From Leisingera aquaemixtae (GTDB lineage Bacteria > Pseudomonadota > Alphaproteobacteria > Rhodobacterales > Rhodobacteraceae), in NCBI RefSeq assembly GCF_001458395.1, contig NZ_CYSR01000010.1, positions 62,001-126,000 of the forward strand: a DNA stretch of 64,000 nucleotides. Direction: 5' to 3'. Shown piece after piece: positions 60,629 through 64,000 of the stretch; within the stretch, counting starts at the first letter, position 1; each line of letters starts with the position of its first letter. The position numbers and the translations under genes were made by a program. The notes below the pieces were generated by a model. It saw only the letters and a program-made list of their open reading frames with translations, was not told the origin of the DNA and made no database searches.

Positions 60629-61953
60629 GTCATGTCTTTCCCCGCCACACCAAAGCCAGCCTGCCCACCGCCGTTGCCGGTGACGGCTGCTATCTGATCG
60701 ACGCGGACGGCAAGCGCTATTTCGATGGCTCCGGCGGCGCCGCGGTCTCCTGCCTTGGCCATTCCGACGCCGATGTGATCAAGGCGGTGCAGGAGCAGGT
60801 CGGCAAGCTGGCCTTTGCTCATACCGGCTTTCTCACTTCGGAACCGGCGGAGGAACTGGCGGACCTGCTGGTGGCCAACGCGCCGGGGGACATTGACCGG
60901 GTCTATTTCGTTTCCGGCGGGTCGGAGGCGACCGAGGCTGCCATCAAACTGGCCCGCCAGTACCACCTGGAGCGCGGCGAGCCGCAGCGCCGGCACATCA
61001 TCGCCCGCAAGCAGAGCTACCACGGCAACACCCTTGGAGCGCTGGCCGCTGGCGGCAATGAATGGCGCCGCACCCAGTTTGCACCGCTGCTGATCGGCAT
61101 CTCCCACATCTCACCCTGTTACGAATACACCGGCCGGGGAGAGGGCGAGAGCAGCTATGACTACGGCCAGCGGGTGGCAAATGAGCTGGAAGCGGAAATC
61201 CTGCGCCTTGGCCCGGATTCGGTGATGGCCTTCATGGCGGAGCCGGTTGTCGGCGCCACCTCCGGTGCGGTGCCGGCAGTTGAGGGCTATTTCAAGCGCA
61301 TCCGCGAGATCTGCGACCAGTACGGCGTGCTGCTGATCCTGGATGAGGTGATGTGCGGTATGGGCCGCACCGGGCATCTGTTCGCCTGCGAGGCGGATGG
61401 CGTGGCGCCCGATATCCTGTGTATCGCCAAGGGGTTGGGGGCCGGTTACCAGCCGATCGGCGCGATGCTCTGCACCCGGCAGATTTATGAGGCGATCGAG
61501 CATGGCTCCGGTTTCTTCCAGCACGGCCACACCTATATCGGCCATCCCGTAGCGACCGCTGCGGGCCTCGCCGTGGTCAAGGCGATGCTGGAGCGCGGCC
61601 TGGTGCAGCGCTGCGCTGAGATGGGAGAGAAGTTGCAGGCGGCGCTGGAGGAGCGTTTCGGCCAGCATCCCAACGTGGGCGACATCCGCGGCCGCGGCCT
61701 GTTCCGCGGGGTGGAGCTGGTGGCCGACCGCGCCACCAAGCAGCCGTTTGATCCCGCGCTGGGACTGGCCGGGCGGATCAAGAAGGCAGCCTTTCAGGCC
61801 GGGCTGATCTGCTACCCGATGGCGGGCACCCGCGACGGCCGGAACGGCGACCACATCCTGCTGGCGCCGCCCTTCATCATCACCGAGGAGCAGATCACCG
61901 AGGTGGTGGACAAGCTGGAAACCGCGATCGCCCAGTGCCTGCCGCAGGGGTGA
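60625..61953 (+). CDS. Class III aminotransferase (beta-/omega-amino acid type)
   Basis: PLP aminotransferase (442 aa). PLP lysine K269 in LCIAKGLGAGYQPIGAM, D240 in LILDEVMCGMGRTG, and YFVSGGSEATEAAIKLARQ near 94-112. It resembles aspartate-aminotransferase-family omega-aminotransferases rather than Tpa itself. ATG at 60625 overlaps the BKACE stop. Likely donor substrate is a beta-amino acid or diamine whose keto product feeds BKACE. It could also be a second taurine or hypotaurine aminotransferase. Confidence 0.9.
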   Translation: MSHVFPRHTKASLPTAVAGDGCYLIDADGKRYFDGSGGAAVSCLGHSDADVIKAVQEQVGKLAFAHTGFLTSEPAEELADLLVANAPGDIDRVYFVSGGSEATEAAIKLARQYHLERGEPQRRHIIARKQSYHGNTLGALAAGGNEWRRTQFAPLLIGISHISPCYEYTGRGEGESSYDYGQRVANELEAEILRLGPDSVMAFMAEPVVGATSGAVPAVEGYFKRIREICDQYGVLLILDEVMCGMGRTGHLFACEADGVAPDILCIAKGLGAGYQPIGAMLCTRQIYEAIEHGSGFFQHGHTYIGHPVATAAGLAVVKAMLERGLVQRCAEMGEKLQAALEERFGQHPNVGDIRGRGLFRGVELVADRATKQPFDPALGLAGRIKKAAFQAGLICYPMAGTRDGRNGDHILLAPPFIITEEQITEVVDKLETAIAQCLPQG

Positions 61954-62098
61954 ACCTGACTGGTACAGAGTCCTTTCGCCTGTCGCGCCAGGGCAGGCAC
62001 GCGTCCGCCCGCCCCACGGCGGGCGCGTTCCGCACCCGCCCGGGCGAACGATCAGCGCACCGAACTGCGCCTAGGCGGTCTCCCGAAATCCGGGGCCG

Positions 62099-62764
62099 TC
62101 AAAACGTCTTTTCTGCCTGTCCCAGTTGCTCCAGAATGCTGGCGTAGTTCTCGACCCCTTGCGCGCCGGTCACCAGGTGGCGGCCGTTGAACACCATGGC
62201 AGGCACGCCGCGGATGCCTTGCTGCACCCAGAAGGCCTCGCGCTGTCGCACGTTGTCCGCGTGTTTGCCACTCTCCAGGGCCGCTCGCGCATCGGTACCG
62301 TCCAAGCCGAGGCTTTCGGCGGTTTGCACCAGCACATCAGTATCCGAGACATCCTTGCCATCAGTGAAATACGCGCTCAGCAGCGCCTGTTTCATCTCGT
62401 GGCCCTTGCCGTGCTCTTCGGCCCATTCGATCAGCTGATGCGCCTGAAAGGTGTTGTAGATCCGCATCCCGTCAAAGAAGCGGAAGGTGAAGCCCAGGGC
62501 CTCGCCCAGTTCCGTCAGCTGCGCCCGCACTTGGGCCGACTGCTCTGCCGTGCTGCCGTATTTCGCGGCCAGATGCTCGCGCAGGTCTTCGCCTTCGGGC
62601 GCCATATCCGGGTTCAGCTCAAACGGCTGCCAGTGGATGTCCAATGCCACCCCGGCGCGGCGGGCGGCAAAGGCCAGCTGGTTGTAGCCGACCGCGCACC
62701 ACGGGCAGACCACGTCGGAAATGATATCGACCCGCAGGGCGGGGCTGTGGGCGGTCTCTGTCAT
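62099..62764 (-). CDS. DsbA family oxidoreductase (FrnE-like)
   Basis: Thioredoxin-fold DsbA-like protein (221 aa) without a signal peptide, so cytoplasmic. Active site CPWC in DVVCPWCAVGYNQL near residues 19-32, an inserted helical domain, and cis-Pro loop GIRGVPAMVFNGRHLVTGAQ. Related to FrnE and 2-hydroxychromene-2-carboxylate isomerase. It probably takes part in oxidative-stress thiol chemistry. The start at 62764 fits the family; an upstream extension is not supported. Convergent with the aminotransferase gene. Confidence 0.88.
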   Translation of the reverse strand: MTETAHSPALRVDIISDVVCPWCAVGYNQLAFAARRAGVALDIHWQPFELNPDMAPEGEDLREHLAAKYGSTAEQSAQVRAQLTELGEALGFTFRFFDGMRIYNTFQAHQLIEWAEEHGKGHEMKQALLSAYFTDGKDVSDTDVLVQTAESLGLDGTDARAALESGKHADNVRQREAFWVQQGIRGVPAMVFNGRHLVTGAQGVENYASILEQLGQAEKTF

Positions 62765-62969
62765 GGCGCGTATCCTTGGATTTCCAGTGCTTCGCAGGGA
62801 CATGGGGGCGCAGCGCCTGGAAAGCAACCGCTGCCCCCGGGGCCTTGCCCGGCTGCGCAATCTGCGCCAACGTGATGCGGTCCGGACAGGATGCGGTCAA
62901 AAGTCCCGGTGGCCGCCTGCCTTCGGGCGGCGCCGCTTCCGCAGCTTGACCCGTAAGAAAGAGACCGCA

Positions 62970-64000
62970 ATGTCCCGCATAGACACGCTGCTTTCCCCCT
63001 TCCCCCGGGCCAGCCTGCTGTCGCAGCCGACCCCGCTGGAGCGGCTGGACCGCCTGTCGCAGGAGCTGGGCCTCGACCTCTGGATCAAGCGCGATGACCT
63101 CACGGGCCTCAGCTTTGGCGGCAACAAGACCCGGCAGCTGGAGTTCTATATCGGCGCTGCGCTGGCGGCCCGGGCGGACACCATCCTGATCACCGGCGCG
63201 GTGCAGTCGAACTTTACCCGCACCGCCGCCGCGGCGGCCGCGAAATACGGGATGCAGGCGGTATTGCAGCGGGAGGAGCGGGTGCCCGGAATGGACCCGC
63301 TCTACCACCGTTCGGGCAATGTCTTCCTGGCGGATATACTGGGTGCAGATATCATGAGTTATCCGGAAGGGGAGGACGAGGCCGGCGCGGATGCCGCATT
63401 GGAAGCGCGGGCAGAGCAGCTGCGCGCGGCAGGCCGCACTCCTTACATCATCCCGCTGGCGCTTGGCCATCCGCCGCTGGGCGCGCTGGGCTATGTTCGG
63501 GGCGGGGCGGAACTGGCGGCGCAAATTGGCGGTTTTGATGCCGCGGTGGTGCCCTCGGGGAGCGGGGCCACCCATGGCGGGTTCCTGACCGGAGTGCGCC
63601 TGGCCGGCATTACCGCGCGGGTCTATGGTATCTGCGTGCGCCGCGATGCCCGGCAGCAAAAGGCGCGGTTGGAGCAGGTGACCGCAGAGCTGGCCAGGCT
63701 GATGAACATTCCGCGGCCGTTTTCCGGCGACGGCATCCTCACCTGGGACGGCGCCTTGGCACCCGGTTACGGCCGTGCAGGCGGCACGGCACGCGCCGCG
63801 CTCCAGCGCATGGCCGCGGCTGAGGGGATCCTGCTGGACCCGGTTTATTCCGCCAAGACCTTTGCCGGGCTGCTGGGGCTGCTGGAACAGGGCATCATCC
63901 GCAAGGGGCAGAAAGTGCTGCTGCTGCACACCGGCGGGCTGCCCGCGCTGTTTGCCTATCAGAACGCGCTCGGCTTCGGCAGCGGCGCAGGCGCGCCATG
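62970..64000 (+). CDS. D-cysteine desulfhydrase / CuyA-like PLP lyase (cut by the window edge)
   Basis: Fold-type II PLP enzyme of the ACC-deaminase/D-cysteine desulfhydrase family. 343 codons are visible and the stop is probably the next base (TG at the edge). It has IKRDDLTGLSFGGNKTRQLEF with the PLP lysine, TGAVQSNFTRTAA, and LLDPVYSAKTFAGL and LLHTGGLPALF at the C-terminus. Relatives include L-cysteate sulfo-lyase CuyA, which would fit the sulfonate context. The SNH motif common in desulfhydrases is SNF here. The final ATG may also start an overlapping next gene. Confidence 0.8.
   Translation, partial: MSRIDTLLSPFPRASLLSQPTPLERLDRLSQELGLDLWIKRDDLTGLSFGGNKTRQLEFYIGAALAARADTILITGAVQSNFTRTAAAAAAKYGMQAVLQREERVPGMDPLYHRSGNVFLADILGADIMSYPEGEDEAGADAALEARAEQLRAAGRTPYIIPLALGHPPLGALGYVRGGAELAAQIGGFDAAVVPSGSGATHGGFLTGVRLAGITARVYGICVRRDARQQKARLEQVTAELARLMNIPRPFSGDGILTWDGALAPGYGRAGGTARAALQRMAAAEGILLDPVYSAKTFAGLLGLLEQGIIRKGQKVLLLHTGGLPALFAYQNALGFGSGAGAP

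Overview
The window looks like a chromosomal segment of a marine alphaproteobacterium of the Roseobacter group (Rhodobacteraceae). This is an inference from high GC, dense packing with frequent ATGA or GTGA start/stop overlaps, and the gene content: a taurine dissimilation set (tpa, xsc, tauR), a SoeABC-type sulfite dehydrogenase, an ECF41 sigma factor and several Rhodobacteraceae-typical small proteins. I see no rRNA, tRNA, CRISPR array, prophage or insertion sequence.

Layout. 1-8.4 kb: aromatic aminotransferase, a lone AT-richer sulfotransferase, the glnK-amtB ammonium module, a class A penicillin-binding protein and an mlaA-mlaC pair. 8.4-17 kb: a type I secretion ABC transporter with its membrane fusion protein but no recognisable substrate gene, a coupled RidA / phosphodiesterase / N-acyltransferase / pterin dehydratase group, a peroxiredoxin, an FAD oxidoreductase and rsmD. 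17-31 kb: housekeeping and stress genes (map, MscS channel, sfsA, CinA-like, OmpA-like, LysR regulator, fadH, rppH). 31-44 kb: a MarR/EamA divergent pair with twin operators, adenosine kinase, nth, an AraC-Ogt fusion, a WYL regulator, back-to-back mnmD and FAD oxidoreductase genes (a split MnmC layout), a lytic transglycosylase, dapA, and an ECF41 sigma factor with its AhpD partner. 45-64 kb: sulfonate metabolism.

How the sulfonate region should work: Tpa transaminates taurine to sulfoacetaldehyde. Xsc splits that into acetyl phosphate and sulfite, and AckA can take acetyl phosphate to acetate plus ATP. Sulfite is either exported (TauE/SafE-family protein) or oxidised to sulfate by SoeABC, with a YeiH-family protein as possible sulfate/sulfite exporter. 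The MocR-type TauR regulator is in the middle, and I find TauR-like direct repeats (consensus CTGGMCYTAA, 22-23 bp apart) in front of xsc, tauR and tpa. The tpa repeats lie in the gap shared with a divergent two-gene operon (BKACE/DUF849 enzyme plus class III aminotransferase), which may be an undescribed co-regulated branch. A D-cysteine desulfhydrase/CuyA-like gene runs off the right edge.

Non-coding structure is rich. A dispersed two-hairpin repeat family (about six copies) sits mainly in gaps between convergent genes. A second short repeat (TGGCTGAAAATATCCCGGGG) occurs twice. Two AT-rich hairpins separate soeA from soeB. Several operator-like palindromes flank regulator genes.
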